A stretch of 64,000 bases of DNA, taken from JAGLON01 sp041394985 (GTDB lineage Bacteria; Zixibacteria; MSB-5A5; GN15; JAAZOE01). The notes below the pieces were generated by a model, which made no database searches, was not told the origin of the DNA, and worked only from the letters and a program-made list of their open reading frames with translations. Position numbers and translations under genes: made by a program. The stretch is from assembly GCA_041394985.1 (NCBI GenBank), contig JAWLBI010000001.1, positions 868,001 to 932,000 on the forward strand, given 5' to 3'. Positions 43,043 to 51,839 of this stretch are shown piece by piece (position 1 is the stretch's first letter; every line of letters begins with the position of its first letter).

Positions 43043-43411
43043 ATGACCAAACTCTATAACATCAACCATCTCAAAAAACGCAGAAAAGCCTTACGCAATA
43101 ACGCCACCAGCGCCGAACAATGTCTCTGGCACAAACTGAAATCTAAACAACTATTCGATTTAAGATTCAGACGGCAGTACAGCATAGGAAAGTATGTTCT
43201 CGATTTCTATCTTCCCAGTCACAGACTCGCAATTGAAATCGACGGCCCGACGCATATATCCGCACATCAGAAAAACAAAGACAGGATAAGGATGGCTTTT
43301 TTGAAATCGTGCGGAATTCATATATTGAGATTCACAAACAATGAAGTCTATGATAATATCGACGGTGTTTTACAAATAATTATTGATTATACAAAAGCTA
43401 ATGCGTATTAA
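43043..43411 (+). CDS. DUF559 domain protein (PD-(D/E)XK nuclease-like)
   Basis: 122 residues covering the whole DUF559 fold: a basic N-terminus (KKRRKALRNNATSAEQ), LWHKLKSKQL, RFRRQYSIGKYVLDFYLPSHRLAIEIDG with the nuclease-like D...E-x-D pattern, and a C-terminal VLRFTNNEV-like stretch. The fold is related to very-short-patch-repair endonucleases; biological function of DUF559 proteins is unknown. It stands alone right behind the palindromic repeat described at 42998, and faces copA. Confidence 0.88.
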   Translation: MTKLYNINHLKKRRKALRNNATSAEQCLWHKLKSKQLFDLRFRRQYSIGKYVLDFYLPSHRLAIEIDGPTHISAHQKNKDRIRMAFLKSCGIHILRFTNNEVYDNIDGVLQIIIDYTKANAY

Positions 43412-43421
43412 AACAACCGAA

Positions 43422-45884
43422 CTACGCCTCTATAAAATTCGACGCAACCGGGGCGACTTTCTTCAATCGCAATGAGTTGGTCACGACAAACACCGATGAC
43501 AGCGCCATCGCGGCCGCGGCGAAAGCCGGGGAGAAGCTGATGCCGATCGGGTACAGCAGTCCCGCTGCAATCGGGATCATGATCATATTGTAAATAAAGG
43601 CCCAAAATAAATTCTGCTTGATGATGCGCAGAGTCATCTTCGACAACTTCAAAGCCGTCAGCAATGACACTAACGATTTTCCGGTTATTGTAATATCGGA
43701 TGCCTTCACGGCAATATCCGCTCCGCTGCCGATAGCGATACCGATATCTGCCGTCGTCAAAGCCGCCGCATCGTTGACACCATCGCCGACCATAGCCGTC
43801 GTGTATCCGGTACGACTGAGCGTATGAATAGTGGCGAGTTTCTTCTTCGGGTCCGCCTCGGCCTCGATGCGCGTGATCCCGACTTTGGCCGCAACAACCG
43901 ATGCCGATGAATAATTATCACCGGTCAGCATGACGACTTCGCGTCCCTCGGAGATTATCGTTTCGACAGCCTGTTGCGCATCTTTTTTCACCGTATCGGA
44001 TAGCGTTATCGCACCGAGATACTCATTATCCATGGCGACGTGAACGATGGCAGTGCCTTCTTTTTTGGCGACCGCATCCAACAGATCCTGTTGTTCTTTC
44101 GGCAGTTTCAGCGCGGCAATAAATTTTCTCTTTCCGGCCACAATCGTCTTGCCGTCAACCTCGGCGATGATCCCCTCGCCAGGCTTATATTCATGCTTGT
44201 CAACGGTCGAAAGCTTTGATCCATCCTTCTTGGCCCGGCGACAGATTGCCTTACCGTACGGATGCTCGGACATTTGCTCGGCCGATGCCGCAATGCGTAC
44301 TAACTCGGTCGGGGAGAGCTTCTCTGCCCCGAACCGCTCGGCCGGAATAATCTCGTCAACCGATGGATGCCCCTCGGTGAGCGTTCCGGTTTTGTCGAAT
44401 ACGAAGCAGTTGGCCCTGCTCAACCGTTCGAGAATCTCGCCGTTTTTAAATAGTATACCAAGTCGAGCTGCTCTACCTGTAGCGACCAATATAGCCGTCG
44501 GCGTCGCAAGTCCCAGCGCGCAGGGGCAGGCAATGAGCAACACCGCGACCGGCGCGGTGAGAATCATAGTCGATCCCGGCGAGGCAATCATCCAGACGAA
44601 CAGCGTGACCAGCGCAATAATAATGATAACCGGCACGAATTTACCCGCAACTCTGTCAGCGAGTCTTTGAATCGGAGCTTTTTTACCCTGAGCATCGCGG
44701 ACCATGCGAATCATCCTACCCAGTACCGAACCTGCACCGACACGGGTCGTTTTCATTTTAATGCCGCCGGACATATTAACGGTGCCGCCGATAACATTGT
44801 CCGCCGGATTCTTAGCGACGGGCAATGATTCGCCGGTTAGAATCGATTCATCGACGGCAGTCTCGCCGGAAATAACGACGCCATCTGCCGGAATCGACTG
44901 GCCGGGTCTGACGATGACCGTGTCGCCGACCAATAAATCATCCGATGGGATTTCCTCTTCGGTGCCATCAGCTTTAACTCGGGTCACTGTATCGGGTATC
45001 AGTGATGCCATTCCCAGTGCGGCATCGCGAGCCTCAACCGTGGCTTTCTTTTCCAAAAACCGTCCGATCAGGATAAACAGAATAATCATCGCCGTCGTTT
45101 CGAAATATACGGTATGTGAAGCGGGAGAGGAGCCGAAAAGAATATGTCCCGTCACGAATGTCGAATACAAAAATGCGGTTCCTGAACCGAGGGCAATCAG
45201 GCTGTTCATATTGGCGCGCTTGTGGCGCGTTTGATTGACGGCATCCGCGAAGAATTCCCGTCCGGCATACAGGACCGGAATCGCTAAAAAGAATTGAACC
45301 GTTGCCGAAACGGCGATCGGCAGATGCAGAATGCTGAGCATATGCTGACTGAAGTGGATGATGAATATCAGGGCTGCACCGAAAAAGGCAATCGCCAGAT
45401 TTTTCTTTTGATTGTAAATCTCGGCCTTGTCGCGATTTTCATCCGGCTTGAATTCGGCCTCGTATCCGACTTCTTTGATATCCGCGATCAGGCGTCGCGG
45501 GTTATAAACGTCGCTCACGAAATCAACCTGAGCCGTCTGAGTGGCGAAATTGACCCGGACGTCGGTAATTCCCGGGACTTTTTTCAGTCCGTTTTCCAGC
45601 GCAGCAACACAGCCGGCGCAGCGCATATTCAGCACCTGCACCTCGCGGCTGTCGGAGGCTACGGAAAGCCCGGTGTTTTTGATTTCGGTCATCGCCTTCT
45701 GCATCTTTTCCCGGTTATCGTCAGGTTGAGTCATTCGGAAAATAATCCGCCGATTTTCCCTGTCTATCCTGATATCGGACAAGCCGTCCACCGTCTTCAG
45801 TCGGTCGGACAATTCCCTTGCCTTCCTCGATTGAGGAGTTTCGGTCAGGATAATCTCAATATCTTCTGACGTTTCCGTATTCAT
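43422..45884 (-). CDS. copA: Copper-transporting P1B-type ATPase
   Basis: Exports Cu(I) with ATP. The 820-residue protein starts with a ferredoxin-like domain that has lost the metal-binding cysteine pair (residues 5-75), followed by a normal heavy-metal domain with MRCAGC. The core has eight membrane helices, the metal site CPC in LIACPCALGLATPT, phosphorylation motif DKTGTLT, SEHPYGKA, MVGDGVNDAAAL, YN in FWAFIYNM, and MALSS in the last helix, the set that marks Cu(I) pumps. It starts within the stop of the cystathionine gene (ATGA, 4 bp). Confidence 0.95.
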   Translation of the reverse strand: MNTETSEDIEIILTETPQSRKARELSDRLKTVDGLSDIRIDRENRRIIFRMTQPDDNREKMQKAMTEIKNTGLSVASDSREVQVLNMRCAGCVAALENGLKKVPGITDVRVNFATQTAQVDFVSDVYNPRRLIADIKEVGYEAEFKPDENRDKAEIYNQKKNLAIAFFGAALIFIIHFSQHMLSILHLPIAVSATVQFFLAIPVLYAGREFFADAVNQTRHKRANMNSLIALGSGTAFLYSTFVTGHILFGSSPASHTVYFETTAMIILFILIGRFLEKKATVEARDAALGMASLIPDTVTRVKADGTEEEIPSDDLLVGDTVIVRPGQSIPADGVVISGETAVDESILTGESLPVAKNPADNVIGGTVNMSGGIKMKTTRVGAGSVLGRMIRMVRDAQGKKAPIQRLADRVAGKFVPVIIIIALVTLFVWMIASPGSTMILTAPVAVLLIACPCALGLATPTAILVATGRAARLGILFKNGEILERLSRANCFVFDKTGTLTEGHPSVDEIIPAERFGAEKLSPTELVRIAASAEQMSEHPYGKAICRRAKKDGSKLSTVDKHEYKPGEGIIAEVDGKTIVAGKRKFIAALKLPKEQQDLLDAVAKKEGTAIVHVAMDNEYLGAITLSDTVKKDAQQAVETIISEGREVVMLTGDNYSSASVVAAKVGITRIEAEADPKKKLATIHTLSRTGYTTAMVGDGVNDAAALTTADIGIAIGSGADIAVKASDITITGKSLVSLLTALKLSKMTLRIIKQNLFWAFIYNMIMIPIAAGLLYPIGISFSPAFAAAAMALSSVFVVTNSLRLKKVAPVASNFIEA

Positions 45885-47041
45885 GATAAGGCGTTATCCA
45901 AATCTTCCAATAAGTCGTCTACGTTTTCGATGCCGACGGACAATCGGATCAGCCGGTCCGACAGGCCTTTTGCCTCGCGAATATCAGCCGGTATCGAGCT
46001 GTGAGTCATGACGCCCGGGTGCTCGATCAGCGATTCGACGCCGCCCAGCGATTCCGCAAGAGTAAATATCCGGGTTTTTGAGACGATATCAAGGGCTTTT
46101 TCCTTCTTTCCCTTGATTTCAAATGATATCATCCCGCCGCCTGCCGACTGTTGCTTTTTGGCTATTTTAAAATGAGGATGAGATTTCAGCCAAGGATAAA
46201 TGACGCGGTCGACCATCTTGTGAGATTCCAGCCATTCGGCGATCTTCAATGCATTGGCGCTGTGGCGCTCCATTCGGAGGGGCAGCGTTTTGATGCCCCG
46301 ATGGGCGATGAAGCAATCGAACGGTCCGGGAACCGCCCCGGCGGAATTCTGGATGGTTTTAAATTTCTTATACAGCTCCTCATTATTAGTAATAATCGCT
46401 CCGCCGACGGTGTCGGAATGCCCGCCGATATATTTTGTCGTCGAATGAACGACGATGTCTGCGCCTAACTCCAGCGGCAGCTGCAAGGCAGGAGACATGA
46501 ATGTATTGTCTACGATAACCGGTATACCGGCCGCCTTGGCGGCCTTGGCTATTCGGGCAATGTCGCTGATTTTCAGCAGGGGATTCGTGGGAGATTCCAG
46601 CCAGATGTATTTTGTATTTGCGGTAATGAGCGGTTCGATATCGAAGTCGCCGGAGGTATCGACGAATTCGAATTCTATCCCCAGCGGCTTATATAATGTG
46701 GTAAACAGGCGATAGGTACCGCCGTACAAATCATCGCCGGCAATGACGCGATCGCCGGGTTTGAGTGTTTTCATAATCGTGTCGGTAGCCGCCATTCCGG
46801 AAGCAAAGGCCAGTCCGAATTTGCCACCCTCGAGAGATGCCAGCGCGGTTTGATAGGCGCTTCTGGTCGGGTTATCGGTTCGCGAATATTCGAAGCCTTT
46901 GCAGTTTCCGGGGGAGGACTGACCGTAAGTCGATGTCTGATAAATCGGAACAATAACAGCGCCGGTTTGCGGGTCAGGTTCGGAGCCGGCGTGGATGGCT
47001 CGGGTCGCGATGTGTAACTCGTCGATGCTTTTTGCTCCCAT
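45881..47041 (-). CDS. Cystathionine gamma-synthase/lyase family PLP enzyme
   Basis: 386 residues, fold type I PLP enzyme of the Cys/Met metabolism family. The PLP lysine is in VVHSTTKYIGGHSD, with YSRTDNPTR, FASGMAATDTIM, DNTFMSPALQ and a C-terminal LAESLGGVESLIEHP. The family includes cystathionine gamma-synthase, gamma-lyase and beta-lyase, which cannot be split by eye; the -STYGQSSPG- and ESLGGVESL features fit synthase or gamma-lyase (metB/mccB). It is translationally coupled to copA, an unusual partner that may link thiol supply and copper handling. Confidence 0.88.
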   Translation of the reverse strand: MGAKSIDELHIATRAIHAGSEPDPQTGAVIVPIYQTSTYGQSSPGNCKGFEYSRTDNPTRSAYQTALASLEGGKFGLAFASGMAATDTIMKTLKPGDRVIAGDDLYGGTYRLFTTLYKPLGIEFEFVDTSGDFDIEPLITANTKYIWLESPTNPLLKISDIARIAKAAKAAGIPVIVDNTFMSPALQLPLELGADIVVHSTTKYIGGHSDTVGGAIITNNEELYKKFKTIQNSAGAVPGPFDCFIAHRGIKTLPLRMERHSANALKIAEWLESHKMVDRVIYPWLKSHPHFKIAKKQQSAGGGMISFEIKGKKEKALDIVSKTRIFTLAESLGGVESLIEHPGVMTHSSIPADIREAKGLSDRLIRLSVGIENVDDLLEDLDNALS

Positions 47042-47100
47042 GTGTCGTGGGCCTTTCTCGTTGAGGTCGATTCACAATTTCATCATAACAGATAATATAA

Positions 47101-47130
47101 TCGCCCGGTTCCATAAAGGAAAGCGGGCGA
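47101..47130 (-). terminator. Possible terminator after the ECF sigma gene
   Basis: TCGCCCG / CGGGCGA arms with an 16-base loop; on the minus strand TTATATTAT follows. Lies 48 bases after the sigma gene stop. Confidence 0.45.
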
Positions 47131-47178
47131 TCCATAGAATACACAATGACCCTCAGGTCAGTCAGGAGATATAAGGAT

Positions 47179-47826
47179 TTACTTTATTCCGCAGGCGATC
47201 AAAAGGCTGGGACAGCGGCGCAGCAGATCCTTGCGGATTTTCTGCCGGGCCCGGTGCAAATACCAGCGAACGGTCGCCTCAGGCATGTCCATGATATTCG
47301 CGACGTCATCGATCTGACAGCCTTCGATATCACGGAGGATAAATGCCGATTTTTGCTTGCCGTTCAAGCGTTCGGTAGCCTCGTGCAAATGCTCGCGCAG
47401 ACGGCTGTTGCGGAAGTTGCTCTCGGGATTATCCCGATGATGTTCAGCCGTTTCGCGGACATTATCCAGAGGTTCATGACGGTGACGGCGATGTTTACGC
47501 ATATAGTCTATCGAGGCGTTGACGGTGATTCGATACAACCAGGTATAGAATCGTTTATTCTCGTCGTAACGCCACAAGTTTTGAGAAGTCTTGACAAATA
47601 CATTCTGAGTGATATCGGCGGCCTCATCATAATCGCCGACCATCTTGTAAGCCAAAGCGCCGACCTGGTTTCGGTAGCGGCTGACCAGTTCGCCAAAGGC
47701 ACGCTGATCTCCCTTCTTCACCCGTCGAATGATCGCCTTGACCTCCAGTTCGTCCTTATCGTCTACATTGACTTTTAAGTCTGCAGCCCGAGTCTTGGGA
47801 CGACTTTCAGTAGTTATAGTTGCCAC
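47179..47826 (-). CDS. ECF-type RNA polymerase sigma factor
   Basis: 215 residues. Region 2 (FGELVSRYRNQVGALAYKM, DEAADITQNVFVKTSQNLW, FYTWLYRITVNASIDYMR) and region 4 (LNGKQKSAFILRDIEGCQ, IDDVANIMDMPEATVRWYLH) are clear, with a charged linker between. The start is GTG 47826 with GAAGGGAT ahead. There is no anti-sigma gene next to it. The 350 bases ahead (47827-48174) hold no gene but a CCGGA-ACAAA-TCCGG inverted repeat that could be a control site. Confidence 0.93.
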   Translation of the reverse strand: MATITTESRPKTRAADLKVNVDDKDELEVKAIIRRVKKGDQRAFGELVSRYRNQVGALAYKMVGDYDEAADITQNVFVKTSQNLWRYDENKRFYTWLYRITVNASIDYMRKHRRHRHEPLDNVRETAEHHRDNPESNFRNSRLREHLHEATERLNGKQKSAFILRDIEGCQIDDVANIMDMPEATVRWYLHRARQKIRKDLLRRCPSLLIACGIK

Positions 47827-48174
47827 TGTACAATCCCTTCATTTAACCGTGACACATAAATAATTAGATGGACAACAATAGTTCGTTATTTACAACAAAT
47901 CTTGTCCGGATTTGTTCCGGCAAATACTAATATTACATCAGTTTTTGAGGAAAAAACAATTCCGCCAACCCCCCGGACGCATTCACATTAATAGGCTATA
48001 GGTGTTGTACTGTAAAAATGCGCTTCCTGCACGGTACTCAAGACATCCGTTGACGCTGTCCGGGTAACTGTTCCTTTCCCCCATAAAGAGGAAACTTACA
48101 TACACCGAAGTAAAATATGGAGAAGATAAGTCAATAATAGAAAACAGGTTGTCTCAAATCTTCGAGAAATAATA

Positions 48175-48206
48175 AAAAAGAAAAACCCCGCACGTTGCGG
48201 GGTTTA
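48175..48206 (-). terminator. Terminator of the M23 peptidase gene
   Basis: Minus-strand stem AAACCCCGCA/TGCGGGGTTT with a 3-4 base loop, followed by TTCTTTTTTATT; 22 bases after the gene end. Confidence 0.85.
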
Positions 48207-48226
48207 TAAATTTAGTGTCCGGCAGC

Positions 48227-49129
48227 CTATTTCTTGTTCAGAATGAACTGATAGGGATTGATATGCTTGCCGTTTTTAATGACTTCATAATGAAGGTGCG
48301 GTCCCGTGACATTGCCTGTCGCACCCATGAGGGCGATGATTTCGCCGCGTCTCACCCGCTGTCCAACCTTGACTTTGTACTCGCTCAGATGTCCGTAGCG
48401 AGTCTTCAGGCCGTTGCCATGCTCGATGGAAACCATTTTACCGAGACCGCCATTGGTGCGTACGGATACGACTTTGCCGTCCGCCGTCGCATAAATTGGC
48501 GTCCCATGATGATTGGAAATATCCAGACCGGGATGGAATTCACGCAGACCGGTAAACGGATCTGTTCGATAGCCATAGCCGGAGGAAAAATATCCCTTGG
48601 TCGGCATAATCGACGGCGTATGATCCAGGATGTCTTTTTTGCCCTGAAGCAATTCATACACTTCATGATAGCGCTCTCTCTCGAATTCGGAGACGCGCAG
48701 AAGTTCGTCGACATCGGTCGTGACTTCCAGTGCCGCAGCGGTTGAGGGAGTAACTTCTTGAATAGAGGGGTCCGACGGACCACCGATACCGAGCATACGC
48801 TGTTCCGGATTGATCTCGGGTAAACCGAAGATTGTCCGGATTGCCTCTTCCTTGGACACCAGCGCATCATAATCTCCCTGCAAGAGATCTATCGATTCCT
48901 GCATCGCCAGGAACCGCTCGGATAACATTTGATTCTCCTCGGTCAACTTCACCAGGCGAGCCTGGTCGACGCGTTGGTCGAAATAATCAGCCAACAAAAA
49001 CATATTGACCAAAACGAAACAGACGCCACAGACGCCTATCGCCCAGAGGAGTTTTGCAGGGATGGAAAACTGGGATAGTTCAGCCCCGTCGCGGGGGACT
49101 ATCATGATCGTTATTTTATCTTTCCACAT
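48227..49129 (-). CDS. M23-family (LytM-type) peptidoglycan peptidase
   Basis: 300 residues, start at ATG 49129 (MWKDKITIMIVP); the longer frame is not coding. A short cytoplasmic start, one membrane helix (about residues 25-47), a coiled coil (LTEENQMLSERFLAMQESID) and a C-terminal LytM domain with the zinc ligands in FHPGLDI and GPHLHYEV. Such proteins cut peptide cross-links or, when inactive, activate amidases; here the zinc residues are present. It is transcribed from its own promoter. Confidence 0.92.
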   Translation of the reverse strand: MWKDKITIMIVPRDGAELSQFSIPAKLLWAIGVCGVCFVLVNMFLLADYFDQRVDQARLVKLTEENQMLSERFLAMQESIDLLQGDYDALVSKEEAIRTIFGLPEINPEQRMLGIGGPSDPSIQEVTPSTAAALEVTTDVDELLRVSEFERERYHEVYELLQGKKDILDHTPSIMPTKGYFSSGYGYRTDPFTGLREFHPGLDISNHHGTPIYATADGKVVSVRTNGGLGKMVSIEHGNGLKTRYGHLSEYKVKVGQRVRRGEIIALMGATGNVTGPHLHYEVIKNGKHINPYQFILNKK

Positions 49130-49178
49130 ACCTCGTCCGAGAATGGAGTTCCGTTCCACTTCCCTAAAAAGTGCCCCA

Positions 49179-49207
49179 AATGTACAGCCCGGGGCTACCC
49201 CTGTCAA
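49179..49207 (-). promoter_or_regulatory. Sigma-70-type promoter of the M23 peptidase gene
   Basis: On the minus strand TTGACA (49207-49202), 17-base spacer, TACATT (49184-49179). Confidence 0.6.
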
Positions 49208-49261
49208 GTCTAAAACATTCTATATCTTAGTTTAAAATATCGGCAGAAAGGTTGCCGTATT

Positions 49262-49402
49262 TTACTTTATTAGCATAAACTCCTTCCGCAGGATCTTATT
49301 GATGACCTTGATGAATTTCTCGGAACTCAGTGTCTGAAGACTGTACAGGTGCCAGCAGCTCTTTTTCGGCTTCTTGTACGATTCTTTCTTTTTCGGCGCC
49401 AT
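49262..49402 (-). CDS. Possible 46-residue basic protein
   Basis: A short open frame with a ribosome-like AAGGCAGG ahead. The product begins MAPKKKESYKKPKKS, continues WHLYSLQTLSSEKFIKVIN and ends LRKEFMLIK: 14 lysines, then a likely amphipathic helix. It resembles nothing I know, but the composition differs from random frames of the region and it is in the otherwise empty 1-kb gap before the M23 gene. A lysine-rich small nucleic-acid-binding protein is one possibility. Confidence 0.35.
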   Translation of the reverse strand: MAPKKKESYKKPKKSCWHLYSLQTLSSEKFIKVINKILRKEFMLIK

Positions 49403-50063
49403 AAGTACCTGCCTTGCTACGAGATTGTCATGAAGTGGACGAGAAGCGAGTCTCCATGTACATCAATTCAGTTGTCGTAACTCCATAAATAGTTTAGCAA
49501 GTGACATGCCTTTTTCTGCAATCGGGCAAAGAATAAGCATTTCAAAGCTAAGAGACTATTTGGCAATGGCTTATCGCGACGGCTCCCCGTCTGTGATTTT
49601 AGCAGTACGCAAGACATTTCGCTTAAAGTGTGGCATCCTGCCCACAGGCAGTTGGCCGCAGGCTATTTGGGTACAAATCGTCAAATTCGTGTGCAACAAT
49701 TGAACAGCCGGACGATATGGAAACGAATGTTCCGCTCATCATCAGCCGGCGTACTTCAATCTAAACCGGTATTTTTTACATGAAATGTGATTCTGTAATC
49801 GAAGTAGAATTCGCACGACCCGAAACATATTTATAATATTGACATCTCTAAAGTTGAGTACCTATTTTTTTTCGAAAAAATGAGGAAAAAATTTGATTTT
49901 TGAAATATTTGTTGTAGATTAGAAGTAACAGATGGCGCACACAATGCGTATATAAATATAATCGCGTTGTCGGAAATCCCGGGCACACCCTCCCGCCCTG
50001 GCAGCCCCCCCAAGAGCGCTAAAAGTGATTGCTGCCATTCCGGCGACGCGAAAAATTACTGAT
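49403..50063. other. Intergenic region, no gene seen
   Basis: About 660 bases. AT-rich around 49770-49930, then a GC-rich CCCGGGCACACCCTCCCGCCCTGG-like part at 49978-50010. The short open frames here have no coding character, and no RNA gene could be recognised. Confidence 0.4.
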
Positions 50064-50100
50064 AAAAAAAGGCCTCGAAGGAATTCGAGGCCTTTTTTAT
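50064..50100. terminator. Terminator of the punA operon
   Basis: Near-perfect stem AAAAAAGGCCTCGAA / TTCGAGGCCTTTTTT around GGAA; works on either strand. Placed 24 bases after the end of punA. Confidence 0.85.
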
Positions 50101-50123
50101 CTTTATAATAATCTGGATAGCTG

Positions 50124-50945
50124 TTATAGGCGTTCAACGACTCCCGCAATCAATTCCCGCAGATGCGGCTCGGCTCGATTGGCGGTATCGATAATCCGAT
50201 CGAGCGAACACGGCTCAAGCGTATCCGGCAATCCCATATCGGTAATGATGGACATGCCGAGGACTTTCGTACCCTGATGCCTCGCCACGATGACTTCGGG
50301 AACAGTCGACATGCCGACGACATCAGCTCCGATAATGCGGAGGAAGCGGTACTCGGCTCCGGTTTCCAGATTCGGACCGGCGACGGAAACATAGACGCCC
50401 TTCTTGAGCGGATATTTTTGATCCAGCGCCACCTGCTGGACGAGTTCGAGCAGGTCTTTATCATAGCAGTTGTACATGTCGGGGAAGCGTACGCCCAGCC
50501 GATCGTCGTTCGGACCGATAAGGGGGTTGTTGCCCAATAAATTGATATGGTCGGTGATGGCCATGATGTCTCCGGCCTTGAACTGCGGATTGAGACCGCC
50601 GCAGGCATTGGAGACGATTAGGACTTTGATGCCCAGTTGTTTCAGGACGCGCACCGGGAAGGTTATCTTCCTCATATCGTAACCTTCATAATAGTGGAAG
50701 CGCCCCTGCATGGCGACGACTTGTTTCCCCTTGAGTGTTCCCAGCAACAGCCGCCCCTTGTGCGATTCGACCGTCGATACCGGAAAATGGGGGATGGTAT
50801 CGTATTCGACGGTAGCGTCTACTTGTATTCCGTCGGCGAGAGATCCGAGGCCGGTACCCAGAATAATGCCGACTTCCGGCCTGATTTTTGTCTTCCCTGA
50901 TATGAACTCGGCTGATTCTTTGATCCTATCAAACATATTGTCCAT
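50124..50945 (-). CDS. punA: Purine nucleoside phosphorylase
   Basis: Cleaves purine nucleosides with phosphate in salvage. The 273-residue protein is of the trimeric type: GTGLGSLAD phosphate loop, HFPVSTVESHKG, GRFHYYEGY, SNACGGLNP, AGPNLETGAEYRFL and GMSTVPEVIVARH. Its ATG directly abuts the stop of the divIVA-like gene. Confidence 0.94.
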   Translation of the reverse strand: MDNMFDRIKESAEFISGKTKIRPEVGIILGTGLGSLADGIQVDATVEYDTIPHFPVSTVESHKGRLLLGTLKGKQVVAMQGRFHYYEGYDMRKITFPVRVLKQLGIKVLIVSNACGGLNPQFKAGDIMAITDHINLLGNNPLIGPNDDRLGVRFPDMYNCYDKDLLELVQQVALDQKYPLKKGVYVSVAGPNLETGAEYRFLRIIGADVVGMSTVPEVIVARHQGTKVLGMSIITDMGLPDTLEPCSLDRIIDTANRAEPHLRELIAGVVERL

Positions 50946-51815
50946 CTACTTGTCCTCATTAAGTTGGTTCGCCAGGTCCTGCCATTCCTCGGACAACCGC
51001 TCGCCTTCCTTCTTTTTCGCCTCGACCGGTTGTTCCATCGCCGGCTCATTATATTGAGGCGCCGCTTCCTGAGTCGGCGCATTCGACGGAAATATCGGTT
51101 CATCGAAAGAACTGGTCGGATTTTCATCGTGTTGCCGGTGCGCCTGTGGCATGTTATCATCGCCATCGGACAGCAGATCGGCTTGTTCGACATGTTCGGT
51201 TTGCTCCTCTTCGGGCGGCGTCGAGGCAAAGCCTTCGAGTTCTTCTTCCGGCTCATCATGCGCCTGTGTCCGCCATCCGGAATCCTGTGCTTCCGGCGCC
51301 GGAGGCGGGGCGAAATCGGCGTCTTCGTTTTCATCTTCCGCAATCGTCTGCTCCACGATAGTGAGCTGCGATGACACCAGATTCTTCAACTGATGCAAAT
51401 ACTGCGATTTGATGAAGCGGATCTTGTTAATGTCGGCCACCAGCTTGCCCATTTTCCGGTGCATATCGCCGGTGATTTCTTCATACTTGGTGCGAGCCTC
51501 GCGAACGATCAGATCGGCTTCCTTTTTGGCCTGACTGACGGTGACCTGAGCCTCTCGCTTGGCATTGTCAACGGTCACTTCCGCATTTTTCTGGGCCTCA
51601 ATCATGGCCGCCTTGAGCGTTTCTTCCATGGCGACCAGGTGTTTCAGCCGCTCGCTCAAATGGCTGTTTTCCTCTGTCAGTTTGAGGACTTCGGCGCGCG
51701 CCTCTTCGAGGGCTGCCGCGGCGAGGTCACGAAAAACCTCGACGTCGTCGGGATTATACCCGCGGAACTTGATTTCAAACTGCTGTTGACGCAGATCATT
51801 GGGCGTAGTTTCCAT
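50946..51815 (-). CDS. divIVA: DivIVA-domain coiled-coil protein
   Basis: 289 residues, start at ATG 51815 (METTPNDLRQQQFEIKF). The N-terminal DivIVA lipid-binding domain (KFRGYNPDDVEVFRDLAA) is followed by a long coiled coil up to about residue 165 and an acidic, proline-rich, low-complexity tail that varies in such proteins. DivIVA marks curved membranes at poles and division sites; the link to yggS upstream mirrors the yggS-...-divIVA arrangement of division clusters in other bacteria. The tail is probably disordered. Confidence 0.85.
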   Translation of the reverse strand: METTPNDLRQQQFEIKFRGYNPDDVEVFRDLAAAALEEARAEVLKLTEENSHLSERLKHLVAMEETLKAAMIEAQKNAEVTVDNAKREAQVTVSQAKKEADLIVREARTKYEEITGDMHRKMGKLVADINKIRFIKSQYLHQLKNLVSSQLTIVEQTIAEDENEDADFAPPPAPEAQDSGWRTQAHDEPEEELEGFASTPPEEEQTEHVEQADLLSDGDDNMPQAHRQHDENPTSSFDEPIFPSNAPTQEAAPQYNEPAMEQPVEAKKKEGERLSEEWQDLANQLNEDK

Positions 51816-51839
51816 AATACACACTCTATGTTGAGTTTT

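Noticed and set aside
49978..50010. Riboswitch or small RNA in the GC-rich part before the punA terminator
   Set aside because: No known riboswitch core or consistent helix set could be drawn by eye, and the strand is unclear.
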